From Candidatus Accumulibacter propinquus (GTDB lineage Bacteria > Pseudomonadota > Gammaproteobacteria > Burkholderiales > Rhodocyclaceae), in assembly GCA_016714935.1 (NCBI GenBank), contig JADKBU010000010.1, positions 62,001 to 126,000 on the forward strand: a stretch of DNA of 64,000 bases. The letters are read 5' to 3'. The translations under genes and the position numbers were made by a program. Positions 53,671 to 63,600 of this stretch are shown one piece after another. Under the pieces are notes generated by a model that was not told the DNA's origin, ran no database searches, and was given only the letters and a program-made list of their open reading frames with translations. Numbering within the stretch: the first letter of the stretch is position 1; the number at the start of each line of letters is the position of its first letter.

Positions 53671-54294
53671 CTATGCCGACGAGACGCTTCGCTTGAAGCT
53701 GCCGACACACTGGCCTAGGCCCTTGCAGGGCGCGGCCTGGATGCGCCGCATGAGTTCCAGCGGCACCTCCGGCAAAGCAAAGTCGTGCTGCAGCTTCTGC
53801 TCCATGCGCAGCCACAGCAAGGCGGTCATTTCAGCGTCGGCCAGCGCCCGGTGGTACTGCCCGACGGTTTCGATGCACAGGTGCCGGATCAGCGTTTGCA
53901 GGCGGTGATTCGGCGCTTCCGGATACACCCGGCGCGCCACTTTCAGCGAGCAGAGCCAAACGCTCGGACAAGCAGCGCCGATGCGGTCGAGTTCGGCGCC
54001 CAGAAAGCCGTGGTCGAAGGCCGCGTTATGGGCCACCAGCGGTCGCCCGGCGACGAAGTCCAGCAGCTCGTGCATCACCACCTCGGCCTTCGGCGCCCGG
54101 CTGATCATCGCGTTGCTGATGCCGGTCAATTGCTGGACGCAGGGCGGAATGCGGCGACCACCGTTCATCAGGCTCTGGAAGCGGTCGATGATCCCCGTTT
54201 CGTCGATCACCACCGCCGCCACTTCGGTGGCCCGGTCGCCCATCATCGCCGACAGCCCGGTGGTCTCGAAATCGATGATTACCCGCTCGCGCAT
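53671..54294 (-). CDS. DnaQ-like 3'-5' exonuclease (DEDDh family)
   Basis: Exonuclease of 207 aa with the DEDDh active site: IIDFETTG (Exo I), LVAHNAAFDHGFL (Exo II) and HRALADAEMTALL (Exo III). It resembles the epsilon proofreading subunit but lacks its C-terminal polymerase-binding extension, so it is probably a stand-alone exonuclease. The ATG at 54294 is preceded by a G-rich stretch; the longer frame upstream (to 54531) has no family resemblance. It lies tail-to-tail with rluF. Confidence 0.88.
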   Translation of the reverse strand: MRERVIIDFETTGLSAMMGDRATEVAAVVIDETGIIDRFQSLMNGGRRIPPCVQQLTGISNAMISRAPKAEVVMHELLDFVAGRPLVAHNAAFDHGFLGAELDRIGAACPSVWLCSLKVARRVYPEAPNHRLQTLIRHLCIETVGQYHRALADAEMTALLWLRMEQKLQHDFALPEVPLELMRRIQAAPCKGLGQCVGSFKRSVSSA

Positions 54295-54300
54295 GCCACC

Positions 54301-54537
54301 CCCACGTCTTGCCTGTCCGCAACTATACCCGCTCAATCCGGTGATGGAAACGGAACGCTGGTCGTCGCTGTGGCGACCGACTACGCGTACTGGAACGAAA
54401 CCGCAGCCACTTTCGCACCACGCAAGGAACTCGGCGGCAAAAAGCTGCTCCTGCTCGTCGCCGGCAAGGTCAGCTCGCAGGCGCAACAAGATTTGGCAAA
54501 AGCCGACTGGACGGTGAAGAGCGGCTTGCACTCATGA
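54301..54537 (+). pseudogene. 3' fragment of an unrecognised gene
   Basis: An open + frame ends at 54537 with about 65 protein-like residues (for example VVAVATDYAYWNETAATF and KKLLLLVAGKVSSQAQQ) but has no convincing start: upstream it runs antisense through the exonuclease gene. The composition (alternating hydrophobic, Lys-rich strand and helix) is unlike chance antisense frames nearby. It looks like the surviving end of a truncated gene. The family was not recognised. Confidence 0.4.
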
Positions 54538-55803
54538 TTGCTCGCTGCTCGGGATACGCACCCACGCGAGAATGATTCCGCCGGCGATGAAGAACAGCGC
54601 CAGCGAAGCCATCGCCAGGCGCTGGCTGCCGGTCGCTGCGCTGACGCCGCCGAAGAAGAGCGGGCCGAGCGCCGCTGAAGTGCGCCCGACGAGCGCGTGA
54701 AAGCCGAAGTATTCGGACTCCCGCTCCTTCGGAATCATGGTCGTGAAGAGGCTGCGGAACAGGGTCTGCGTCGAACCGAGAACGAGCCCCAGCGACACGG
54801 CAATCAGGATCGCTCCAAGCCATCCCCGCGCCAGCGCCATCAGCGCCAGCGTCATCATCCACAGCGCGAGGGTGACGTAGATCGCGCCACGTTGTGACCA
54901 CCGACCACCGAGCCAGCCGAAGAACATCGTCGACGGGATGGCGATCGCCTGAAACATGAGCGAGAGTTCCAGGACCTCCTGAACTTCGAGTCCGAAAGTC
55001 TTCTTCATCATCACCGCGGTAAAGAACATCACGGTGACGATGGCGTCGTTCACGAGGTAGTAGGCGAGGAGGAATTTCGGCACTTCGCGATTCTCGCGCC
55101 ATTGCCTGACGGTGGCCCAGATGCGCCGGTACTGGGCAGTGAAACCGGTGTCGGCCTGGATGGGCGAAGCGCTCGGCAGCGCGCCGACCGCGGGCAAACC
55201 GATCAGGAGCAGGAAAACGGCGCTGACGAGAAAGGCGTTGGCGAAGTTCGCCGCGTTGTCGGTGGTCATTCCAGCGCGTGTGAAAGGCAGGCACAACAGG
55301 AAACAGGCGATTCCACCGAGGTAGGAAAGCCCCCACGCCAACCCCGAAACGCGCGCCGCACTTTGCGGAGCAGTGATCAGCGGCAGGTACGAGTTGTACA
55401 GGCTGCTGCCGACCGTCGCGCCGACCTGGGCCACGACGAAGATCGCGACACCGGCCATGAGGTCGCCGCGGCCGACGTCCGTCAGCAGTGCGGTGGCGAC
55501 GCCGCAGACCAGCGTCACAGTTGCCAGCAGCGATCGGCGGTGTCCGCCGGTATCGGCGACCGCACCGATCAACGGCGAAAGCAGGCCGGAGATGACGAGC
55601 GACAGGGCGATCGCCAGCGACCACAGCGCGTCGGCCTGGCCGGAATCGGTGGCGACGTATGCCGTGAAATAGATCGCATACGCGACGCCGGGAATCATCA
55701 GGCCGTAACCATGCAGCGCGACGTCGTAGAAGATCCACGCGGTGACGAAGCGCCGGCTCGTCGTTGCGGCGCCGGGCGGTGCTGCGAGCTGGCGTGTCTT
55801 CAT
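54532..55803 (-). CDS. MFS transporter, UMF1/Atg22-like
   Basis: Membrane carrier of 423 aa with about twelve predicted helices, for example GYGLMIPGVAYAIYFTAYV and AIFVVAQVGATVGSSLYNSY. The pattern matches the UMF1 family of major facilitator proteins, whose substrates are mostly unknown (amino acid efflux in the fungal Atg22 branch). The cytoplasmic loop between helices 6 and 7 holds the usual charged segment (RQWRENREVPKF). The ATG at 55803 is taken as the start; a TTG at 55824 would overlap the LysR stop by four bases. The LysR-type regulator gene ends 17 nt upstream in the same direction and may control it. Confidence 0.85.
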   Translation of the reverse strand: MKTRQLAAPPGAATTSRRFVTAWIFYDVALHGYGLMIPGVAYAIYFTAYVATDSGQADALWSLAIALSLVISGLLSPLIGAVADTGGHRRSLLATVTLVCGVATALLTDVGRGDLMAGVAIFVVAQVGATVGSSLYNSYLPLITAPQSAARVSGLAWGLSYLGGIACFLLCLPFTRAGMTTDNAANFANAFLVSAVFLLLIGLPAVGALPSASPIQADTGFTAQYRRIWATVRQWRENREVPKFLLAYYLVNDAIVTVMFFTAVMMKKTFGLEVQEVLELSLMFQAIAIPSTMFFGWLGGRWSQRGAIYVTLALWMMTLALMALARGWLGAILIAVSLGLVLGSTQTLFRSLFTTMIPKERESEYFGFHALVGRTSAALGPLFFGGVSAATGSQRLAMASLALFFIAGGIILAWVRIPSSEQS

Positions 55804-55820
55804 CAACCCCAGGGGTTGAT

Positions 55821-56816
55821 TCAACAGGGTCGCAGCGCGCCTTGCGGCGCACTCCTGGTGACCGAAGGTGGCTGTGAAGGTGGCTGTGAATCGGCTTGCC
55901 GGGCTTCCGCTTCGACCGCGTGCAAGGCTTTGATGAACACCCGGGCCGACGGCGCCAGCGTGCGGCCGGCGAGGTAGATCACGCCGTAGTTCGTGCGCAT
56001 GACCGGCGCAGCGAAATCGACCACGGCGAGGAACCCGGCCGCAAGGTCGTCGGCGATCATGCCGACCGTACTGGGGAAAAGCGCATCACTGTCACGGGCG
56101 ATCCGTCGAGCCAGGGCCAGCGAGTTCACCGAGATCGGAGGAACGAAATCTTCGGAATCGCCCCCGTTGGCCACTCCCGAACCCCGCTCGGACGCCGTAG
56201 CGGCAGCGGCGCCACGCAGCAGGGTCGTCACCAGCGGAAAGGCATTCACCCGGGCGAGCGAAGGCTGGATTTCCGTTGCCAGCGGATGGCCTGGCCGGCA
56301 GGCGAGAACGATGCGGTGCGAGGGGAGCGTCTCGACGATCAGGCGCTTGTCGTCATCGGCGCCAGAAATCTCGGCGATGCCCACGTCGATTCGTTCGGCG
56401 AGAACGTCATGCACAACTTCTGCCGGATCGGCGGTAGCGCACCGGATTTTCAGGCGGGGATGCGCCTTCAGGACACGGGCGATGGCGGTGGCGACCGAGA
56501 TCTCGCTGGCATAAGGGCCGGCGCCGATGGCCAGGCTTCCCGCCTCGAGTCCGGCGAGGAGTCGGATTTCGCGGCGCAGTTCGGCTTCGCTGCTGAGCAG
56601 GTTCTCGCCGCGTTCGAGCAGAACGCGCCCAAACGGCGTCGGCGTCACGCTCCGCGGCGCGCGGTCGAAGAGCGGCACGTCGAGCGCCTGTTCGAGCGCG
56701 GCGATGCTCCGCGACAGGCTCGGCTGCGTGAGATGCAGGGCTTCGGCCGCGCGCGCAAAGTTGCCATGCTTGCCGAGGGCAAGGGCGTGGCGGATGAGGC
56801 GCAACTCAATAATCAT
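55821..56816 (-). CDS. LysR-type transcriptional regulator
   Basis: DNA-binding regulator of 331 aa. The N-terminal winged helix-turn-helix is clear (FARAAEALHLTQPSLSRSIAALEQALDVPLFDR), followed by a linker helix and a periplasmic-binding-like effector domain (about 90-300). The ligand is unknown. It precedes the MFS carrier gene on the same strand, so control of that carrier and of itself is likely. An ATACG-N5-CGTAT dyad overlaps its own start codon. Confidence 0.9.
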   Translation of the reverse strand: MIIELRLIRHALALGKHGNFARAAEALHLTQPSLSRSIAALEQALDVPLFDRAPRSVTPTPFGRVLLERGENLLSSEAELRREIRLLAGLEAGSLAIGAGPYASEISVATAIARVLKAHPRLKIRCATADPAEVVHDVLAERIDVGIAEISGADDDKRLIVETLPSHRIVLACRPGHPLATEIQPSLARVNAFPLVTTLLRGAAAATASERGSGVANGGDSEDFVPPISVNSLALARRIARDSDALFPSTVGMIADDLAAGFLAVVDFAAPVMRTNYGVIYLAGRTLAPSARVFIKALHAVEAEARQADSQPPSQPPSVTRSAPQGALRPC

Positions 56817-56829
56817 ACGTGCAGCGTAT
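56815..56829 (-). promoter_or_regulatory. LysR-type T-N11-A dyad at the regulator start codon
   Basis: ATACGTGCAGCGTAT is a perfect 5-bp dyad with the T-N11-A spacing of LysR-type boxes. It overlaps the ATG at 56816, so if bound it would repress the regulator's own gene. Short dyads like this also occur by chance. Confidence 0.2.
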
Positions 56830-56998
56830 CACAATCGTGCAACAGAGGTATTGGACACCACCGCAAGGCGATGAGATCCTAGATGCAGGTTGAGGCGATA
56901 TCAACTCGGGGAAGTGACGATGACCTCTACCCGGCTTGCCGAGCCGGCGGGCGCATTCTGGCGCCCACTCCGGAGAAACTTTCGCCACCCTGATCGCC

Positions 56999-58621
56999 AT
57001 GCCATTCAATACTGCCTGCAAAGACAAACGCTTCCTCATTATCGACGACATACCCGAGATGCGTTTTTCGTTACGTCGCCAGGTGGGTAGTCTCGGATGT
57101 GAACACGTCGTGCTCAGCAGCACCGTCAAGGATGCGCTGGAGAAGCTCGAGAGCAGTGCTTTCGATATCATCCTGTGTGATTACTACCTCGCCGGCGGTA
57201 CCGACGGGCAACAATTCCTCGAATTCGTGCGTGGCCGCAACATCATCGGCAGTGGCGTGTTGTTCGTCATGGTCACCGGCGAGAAAAGCTACGACAGTGT
57301 CGTCACGGCCGCCGAGTGTCTTCCCGACGACTACCTCCTCAAGCCGTTCACCGCCGATACGCTGAAAATGCGCATCGAACGCCTGCTCGACAAGAAAAAA
57401 CGACTCGCCCGAGTCGATCGGATGCGCGACAGGAAGAACTGGAACGGGGTGATCAACGCCTGCAATGAAATCATTGCCACCAAGGATCGTTACCTGGTCG
57501 ACGCCCTGCGCATCAAGGGCAACGCCCTGCTGCAGGCGGGCGAAGCCGAAACCGCCGCGGCTTTCTACCAGCAGGTGCTGCGCATGCGTTCCCTTCCCTG
57601 GGCGAGCCTGGGGCTGGCGCGGGCGCTGAATCAACTGGGCGAGAGCGCGCACTGCAAGACCACCCTGAAGGCACTGATCGCCGAGTCGCCGAAGCTGATG
57701 GCCGCTTATGACCTGCTCGGCAAGGTGCATCTCGCGAGCGGCGACGCCGACGCGGCGATGGCCATCCTCGACAGCGCCTGCGTCATTTCCCCGAACTCGC
57801 TGACGCGCCACCGTGCCATCGCCAGGGTCGCCGAAAAGAAAGGCGACTTTGCGCGCGTCGAGAAGGCGCTTGGCCACGTGATCCGGAAGACGCGTCATTC
57901 GCCGCTGCGCGAAACCCGCGACTTTGCCCAGTTGGGCAACGCGCTGACCGAGATGGGCGAGCCTGGCAAGGCTGTCGCGTTGCTTGAGGAGGTCCGCACG
58001 AATTTCAGGAACGATGCCAACGATCCGCTGCTCGCCGCCGTCGAGGCGATCGCGCAGCAGAAATCGGGCAACCCGGAAAAAGCCGCGGCAGCGCTCGCGC
58101 GTGCCATGCAGAGCGACCCGTCCCGATTGCCCGAGGCGGTGACGATGGCGCTTGCCAAGGCCTGCCTGGCGACCGGCAATCAGCAGGCGGCGCAGGAGAT
58201 ACTGAAAAACCTGGTGCAGGAAAACCCGGAATCGAAGGATCTGCATGCACGCATTTCGGCGGTCCTGCGCGACAACGGTGCGCCAGAACTTGCCGACCAG
58301 TTGGTCAAGGAAAGCATTCGCGAAATCATTCAACTCAACAACGAGGCGGTGCGGCGGGCCAAGGCCGGCGAACTCGCCATCGCGGCCGAGATGCTCAGCG
58401 CAGCCGCGCATCGCCTGCCCGGCAACCTGCAGGTCGTGGGCAACGCGGCGACCGCACTCCTTTTCGACATCTTCAGGAATGGTCCCGACGCCGCCAAGCT
58501 GCGCACGGCGCAAACCTTCCAGCAAAACGTCGAGGCGCTGTGCCCGGAACACCCCAAGCTCGCCGAAATGGCCGAGTTGATGAAGCGAATTCATACCAGA
58601 TACGCGCAAGCGCCGAAATAG
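56999..58621 (+). CDS. Response regulator with C-terminal TPR repeats
   Basis: Protein of 540 aa. An N-terminal receiver domain (about 10-130) has the acidic pair in LIIDDIPEM, phospho-acceptor Asp61 (IILCDYYL) and Lys115 (LLKPF). The rest is a long series of tetratricopeptide-like helical repeats (about 150-520), a protein-protein interaction surface in place of a DNA-binding domain. Receiver-TPR proteins signal by partner binding. The ATG at 56999 places the receiver close to the N-terminus; the longer frame to 56936 adds unrelated sequence, and no strong Shine-Dalgarno is seen for either. It is followed, after 173 bases, by an HD-GYP gene, and the two may work together. Confidence 0.85.
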   Translation: MPFNTACKDKRFLIIDDIPEMRFSLRRQVGSLGCEHVVLSSTVKDALEKLESSAFDIILCDYYLAGGTDGQQFLEFVRGRNIIGSGVLFVMVTGEKSYDSVVTAAECLPDDYLLKPFTADTLKMRIERLLDKKKRLARVDRMRDRKNWNGVINACNEIIATKDRYLVDALRIKGNALLQAGEAETAAAFYQQVLRMRSLPWASLGLARALNQLGESAHCKTTLKALIAESPKLMAAYDLLGKVHLASGDADAAMAILDSACVISPNSLTRHRAIARVAEKKGDFARVEKALGHVIRKTRHSPLRETRDFAQLGNALTEMGEPGKAVALLEEVRTNFRNDANDPLLAAVEAIAQQKSGNPEKAAAALARAMQSDPSRLPEAVTMALAKACLATGNQQAAQEILKNLVQENPESKDLHARISAVLRDNGAPELADQLVKESIREIIQLNNEAVRRAKAGELAIAAEMLSAAAHRLPGNLQVVGNAATALLFDIFRNGPDAAKLRTAQTFQQNVEALCPEHPKLAEMAELMKRIHTRYAQAPK

Positions 58622-58794
58622 AAGCGCAAATGAGCCGGTGTCCATCGCCGGAGGCAGTAGAGAAGACGCTGCCGGGATTCGCGATTGCCTTTCGGCCCGA
58701 GGCAGTGATGAAGCTTGATGCAGAACTCGGACGGGAACGTACCGACGCGCGCCACTGTAGTCAACTTCAGTCAGCAATATCTCGGGAGGTCACC

Positions 58795-60048
58795 ATGCTG
58801 AAGCGAATCAATGTTAATCAACTCAGCGTCGGCATGTTCCTCAAAGAGTTCTGTGGCTCCTGGATGGAGCATCCGTTCTGGCGCTCATCGTTCGTCATCA
58901 CCGACCCGAAGGATATCGCCACCATCCTGGCCAGCAGCATCCGGGAAGTGTGGATCGATTGCGACAAGGGTCGTGATCTGGCACCTGGTGAGCCGCTGGT
59001 CTCGTTCGCAGAATCGGAAGCCGAGGTCGATGCCGAACTGGCCAGTGTGGTTGGCGAAGTGCGCCAGCTCAAGCGTGTCCCCAGCATCGTCGAATTTGGC
59101 CGTGCGGCGAAAATCGTTGCCAGATCACGGCAGGCAGTGACCTCGATGTTCGAGGAAGCACGTATGGGCAACGCCTTCAATTCGTCGGGCGCGCAACGAC
59201 TGGTCGACGAAATAGCCGACTCGGTGAGCCGCAACCCTGGCGCCCTGATCAGCCTCGCTCGTCTGAAGAGTACCGACGATTACACGTACATGCACTCGGT
59301 CGCCGTCTGTGCTCTGATGATCGCGCTCGCCAGGCAACTGGGCCTCGACGAGGAAAAGATCCGTTCGGCCGGTATCGCCGGCCTGTTGCACGATCTGGGC
59401 AAGGCGGTGATACCGATCGAAATTCTCAACAAACCGGGCAAGCTGACCGATGAGGAGTTTTCGATCATGAAGTCGCATCCTGAAGAAGGGCATCGGATGT
59501 TGCTCCAGGGCAGCGGCGTCGATGCCATTGCGCTCGACGTCGTCCTCCACCACCATGAAAAGACCGATGGATCGGGTTACCCGAAGCGCCTCAAAGCCGA
59601 CCAGATCAGCCTGTTTGCCAAGATGGGGGCGGTCTGCGACGTGTACGACGCGATCACCTCGAATCGTTCGTACAAGGCCGGTTGGTGCCCATCCGAATCG
59701 CTGCGCAAGATGGCCGAGTGGACCAAGGGACATTTCGACCCCAAGGTCTTTCAGGCCTTCGTCAAGAGCGTCGGCATCTACCCGATCGGATCGCTGGTGA
59801 TCTTGAGCAGTGGTCGGCTCGGCACCGTCATCGAACAGGGCGACAAGTCGCTGCTCAGTCCACGCATCCGGGTTTTTTTCTCGACACGAAGCCACGCGCG
59901 CATCCGCCCGGAAATCGTCGACCTCGCGCGTGGCCAGGACAAGATCGTCAGCCGCGAAGATCCGGCGAAATGGAACTTTCCCGACTTGAACGAGATATGG
60001 TCCGGGCTACCCGATTCGACCCGCGCCAGCCGCCCGCCACCTTGCTGA
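58795..60048 (+). CDS. HD-GYP cyclic-di-GMP phosphodiesterase with DUF3391 domain
   Basis: Protein of 417 aa that probably hydrolyses cyclic-di-GMP. The N-terminal DUF3391 domain (about 1-130) precedes an HD-GYP domain with the metal-binding pair His199-Asp200 (LLHDLGK) and the HHEKTDGSGYP motif (Tyr262). No receiver or membrane segment is present, so control is by protein contact or ligand. The start at 58795 is set by GGAGG at 5-nt spacing; the frame upstream overlaps the response regulator and was rejected. The neighbouring receiver-TPR gene is a plausible partner. Confidence 0.93.
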   Translation: MLKRINVNQLSVGMFLKEFCGSWMEHPFWRSSFVITDPKDIATILASSIREVWIDCDKGRDLAPGEPLVSFAESEAEVDAELASVVGEVRQLKRVPSIVEFGRAAKIVARSRQAVTSMFEEARMGNAFNSSGAQRLVDEIADSVSRNPGALISLARLKSTDDYTYMHSVAVCALMIALARQLGLDEEKIRSAGIAGLLHDLGKAVIPIEILNKPGKLTDEEFSIMKSHPEEGHRMLLQGSGVDAIALDVVLHHHEKTDGSGYPKRLKADQISLFAKMGAVCDVYDAITSNRSYKAGWCPSESLRKMAEWTKGHFDPKVFQAFVKSVGIYPIGSLVILSSGRLGTVIEQGDKSLLSPRIRVFFSTRSHARIRPEIVDLARGQDKIVSREDPAKWNFPDLNEIWSGLPDSTRASRPPPC

Positions 60049-60107
60049 CCAGCGCTGTCCCCAGCGGGTCACCGGCCGGCGACTTGCACGGTTATCGTAG
60101 CACCGAG

Positions 60108-60445
60108 CGGCGCATGGATCTCCAGGCTGATGGCTGACATGGCCTCTGTTCGCGTCGTGACGCGGACGCCGACATCACGCGCGGCTGGGTCTTCGTCGAC
60201 GCCAGGGGCCTCGCTCTCCTGAACCACGGCCTCACCTCGATGCGCGGCAACTGAAACCAGCCAGGGTCGAATGGCTCAACGACGACCAGCTCCGTTTCGT
60301 TCTCCATAAGGGACGCAAACGGCAGATTCGGTGATGTGTGAACTGCTCGGGCTGCGCGTCAGCGACCTCAAGCGTGTCCGCATCGGCGCGGTCCGGCTCG
60401 GTGACCCGCCGCTCGGACAATGGCGCTTCCTGCACCCGGTACCAG
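60108..60445 (+). pseudogene. Decayed, internally deleted copy of the RluF-type pseudouridine synthase
   Basis: The sequence follows rluF closely in two blocks: the S4-domain region near 52916-53002 and the C-terminal region near 53377-53620. The roughly 375 bases between them, including the catalytic GRLDIDS segment, are missing; the join falls at a short shared GTCGA/GGACGC stretch near 60198-60202. Several indels and stop codons break all frames (for example a TGA soon after the ATG at 60113). Both copies are on + and 7 kb apart, with the HD-GYP and other genes between. The remainder of the 608-base gap (60049-60656) shows no gene; a TATAGT at 60485-60490 could be the -10 of the next kinase gene. 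Confidence 0.85.
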
Positions 60446-60656
60446 AGCGTGAAAAGTTACCTGGCCCGGTCAATCGTTGCCGGCTATAGTGTCTTGAGCG
60501 CCCGGCTCTTTATCTGACGGCTGCTTGCACGTCCGTTCGCCTTTGGCGCAGACTCCAGCCAGCGTGAGGCACTGCGGAGACGGCGAATCCCTGCCCGCCG
60601 CAGGTGGCCTTTCTACAGGCCACATTACCCCTCGAAAAACCGGAAACCGTAACCGC

Positions 60657-63600
60657 ATGACACGCGCTGCCCTGTCCCAGTCGGTAATCAGAAGCGAAAG
60701 CGGACGTACGCCCTACCTTGCCTATTTCCTGCTGCTGTCGATCCTGACCGCGCTGCTGCTCGGCTATTTTCTGCATCTCAGCCATCAACAGACCGAACAG
60801 GCGGTCGAAACTTCTTCGCGGAACGAAGCGCACATTCTCGCCAACCAGGTCAGTGAAACCCTGCGACGAATCGACTCCAACACATCGTTCATCGCCGAAA
60901 GCGTGTCCCCAGGCGCTGCTTCCCAGCAGGATTCGACACTGAACCCGCAACGAATCAACGCCACTTTGAGCGCTTTGGCCACGAACTTCCCCGAAATTCT
61001 GGTCTATCTGGTCATCGACAGCGAAGGTAATCCCCTCTTCGGCAACACCTTCGGCCGCAAGGACCTGAGCATTGCCGACCGCGAGTACTTCCGACAAATC
61101 AGGAACCGCCCGGATCGCGAACTGCATTTTTCGGAGACGCTGAACGCCAGGACCACGGGGACGCCGAGCATCGTCGCGTACCGAGCCATCCTGAACCGAA
61201 GTGGAGCATTCCTGGGGCTGGTTATCACACCGATAGACCTGCGCCATTTTTCCCGGGAGTTTTCCGAACTGCAGGTCGGAGAGAATGGAATGGTGAGCAT
61301 CCGCAGGAGCGACGACAGCCGCCTGGTCGTGCGCTGGCCTGAGGCCCCCGAAGAAATCAACAAACCGGCCGACCAGACGCCACCCTACCTGAGCATCCAG
61401 AGTGGCAAGACGCAAGGCATCGTCCGTTACAAGGGCCAGGTCGACCAGGTGGATCGCATATTCGCCTTTCAGAAAGTCAGCGCCTATCCGTTCTACGTAC
61501 TGGTCGGCCGTGCCGTTCACGAACAGTTTGCGGCCTGGCGCGACACGGCACTGATCTCGTCGGCGCTGACAGTGGCCGGATTGCTCGCGCTGGGCGGCCT
61601 GCTGCGTCGGTTGAAGCGCAGCGACGCCATCCTGCGCGACAGCGAAACACGTTACCGGGCCATCATCGAAGCGCAGCAGGATGCGGTTTGTCGATCCTTG
61701 CCCGACACCACGCTGACCTTCGCCAACCACGAGTATCGTCGCCTGTTCGCTGGCGGCGAAGTCGAGGTGCTCGGCCGACGGTGGATCGAATTCGTTCCCG
61801 AGGAGGAACGGGTGGCCGTGCTGGAACAACATGCGCGTTTGTCGCAAGCACCCGACATCCTCGAATACGAGCACTCGGTGGTATTCGCCGATGGCAGTGT
61901 GCGCTGGTTTCATTGGGCTGAAGTATCGCTCTTCGACGCGCAGGGGCAATGCACCGAGATTCAGTCGGCTGGACGGGATGTCACCGAGCAAAGACAAGGC
62001 GAGGAAGCGCTGCGCAGCAGCGAACAACGCTTTCGCGATATCGCCTTCACCAGCGCCGACTGGATCTGGGAAATGGACGCGCAGGGGCGCTACACCTTTG
62101 CCTCGGACAATGTTATGGCCATACTCGGTCATGCGCCGGCGGAACTGACAGGCCGCACCCCCTTCGACCTGATGCCACCACAGGAAGCCACGCGGGTGCG
62201 CGGCATCTTCCAGGGCCTGGCCGAACGCAAGGCGTCTTTCAGCGATCTGGAGAACCTCTGCCGACATCACGACGGGAGGCTGATAACGCTGCTGACCAGC
62301 GGCGTCCCCATCCTGTCGCCAACCGGCGAACTACTCGGTTACCGTGGCACCGCCCGGGACATCAGTGCGCGCAAACAGGCCGAGCAGGCCCTGCACGATC
62401 GGGAAGAAGTGATGAGCGCGATCGTCTCCCAGGCGGTGGATGCGATCGAACTCACCGACCTGGAAACCTTCCGCTTCATCGAGTTCAACGATGCTTCCTG
62501 TCGCCTCCTCGGCTACACCCGTGAGGAGTATGCACGGCTCACGGTCTTCGACATCCAGGCCGAATTGCCAAGGGATCAGACGCGCGCGCTGGTGGCCGAC
62601 GCCAGGGTCGGCGAAGAACGCCATTTCGAGGCCAGGCACCGGCGAAAGGACGGCAGCGTGATCGAGGTTCAGGTCAGCATGCGCTTCATTGAACTGCGCG
62701 GCCGCTTTTGCTGCGTCGCCATCTGGAGAGACATCGGCGAGCGCAAGCGGGTGCTCGTCGAACTGGAACGTCATCGCCAACTCCTTGAGGAGAGGGTTGC
62801 TGCCCGCACCGCCGAACTCGCAGCCGCCAAGGAGGCGGCTGAACAGGCGAATCTGGCGAAGAGCGCCTTTCTTTCCAACATGAGCCATGAGATCCGTACG
62901 CCGATGAACGGCATCCTCGGCATGGCGGAAATCATGCGCCGCGGCAGTGTCACGCCCCGCCAGGCGGCCCAGCTCGACAAGATCGCGGCGTCGGGCAAAC
63001 ACCTGCTCAGCGTGATCAACGATATCCTCGATCTGTCCAAGATCGAGGCCGGCAGGCTACTGCTCGAACAGACCCATTTCAACCTCGCCGACGTGCTGAA
63101 CTCGGTCGTCGCCGTCGTCGGCGACTCCGCGACGGCACGCGGACTGCGGATTGCCGTCCACGCTCCCGGCATGCCGCAGGCGCTGCGCGGCGACCCGACC
63201 CGGCTCTCGCAAGCGGTGATCAACTATATGAGCAACGCCGTCAAGTTCACCGAACAGGGCAGCATCACGCTGACTGTCGGCGTTGTTGAGGAAACCGACG
63301 CCGACTACCTGCTGCGCATCGCGGTCAGCGACACCGGCATCGGCATGCACGCGGCCGAGATGACACATCTGTTCCAGACCTTCGAGCAGGTCGATCACTC
63401 AATGACGCGAAAGTACGGGGGCACCGGCCTGGGACTGGCCATCACCCGGCGAATCGCCGAACTGATGGGCGGCAATGTGGGCGTGGACAGCACGCCGGGG
63501 CAGGGAAGTACCTTCTGGCTGACCGTGCGGCTGGCGAAGGAACAGGAATCGACCGGGGCAGTTACCGAGCCCGTCGGGGAGCCGGCCGAATTCGTCCTGC

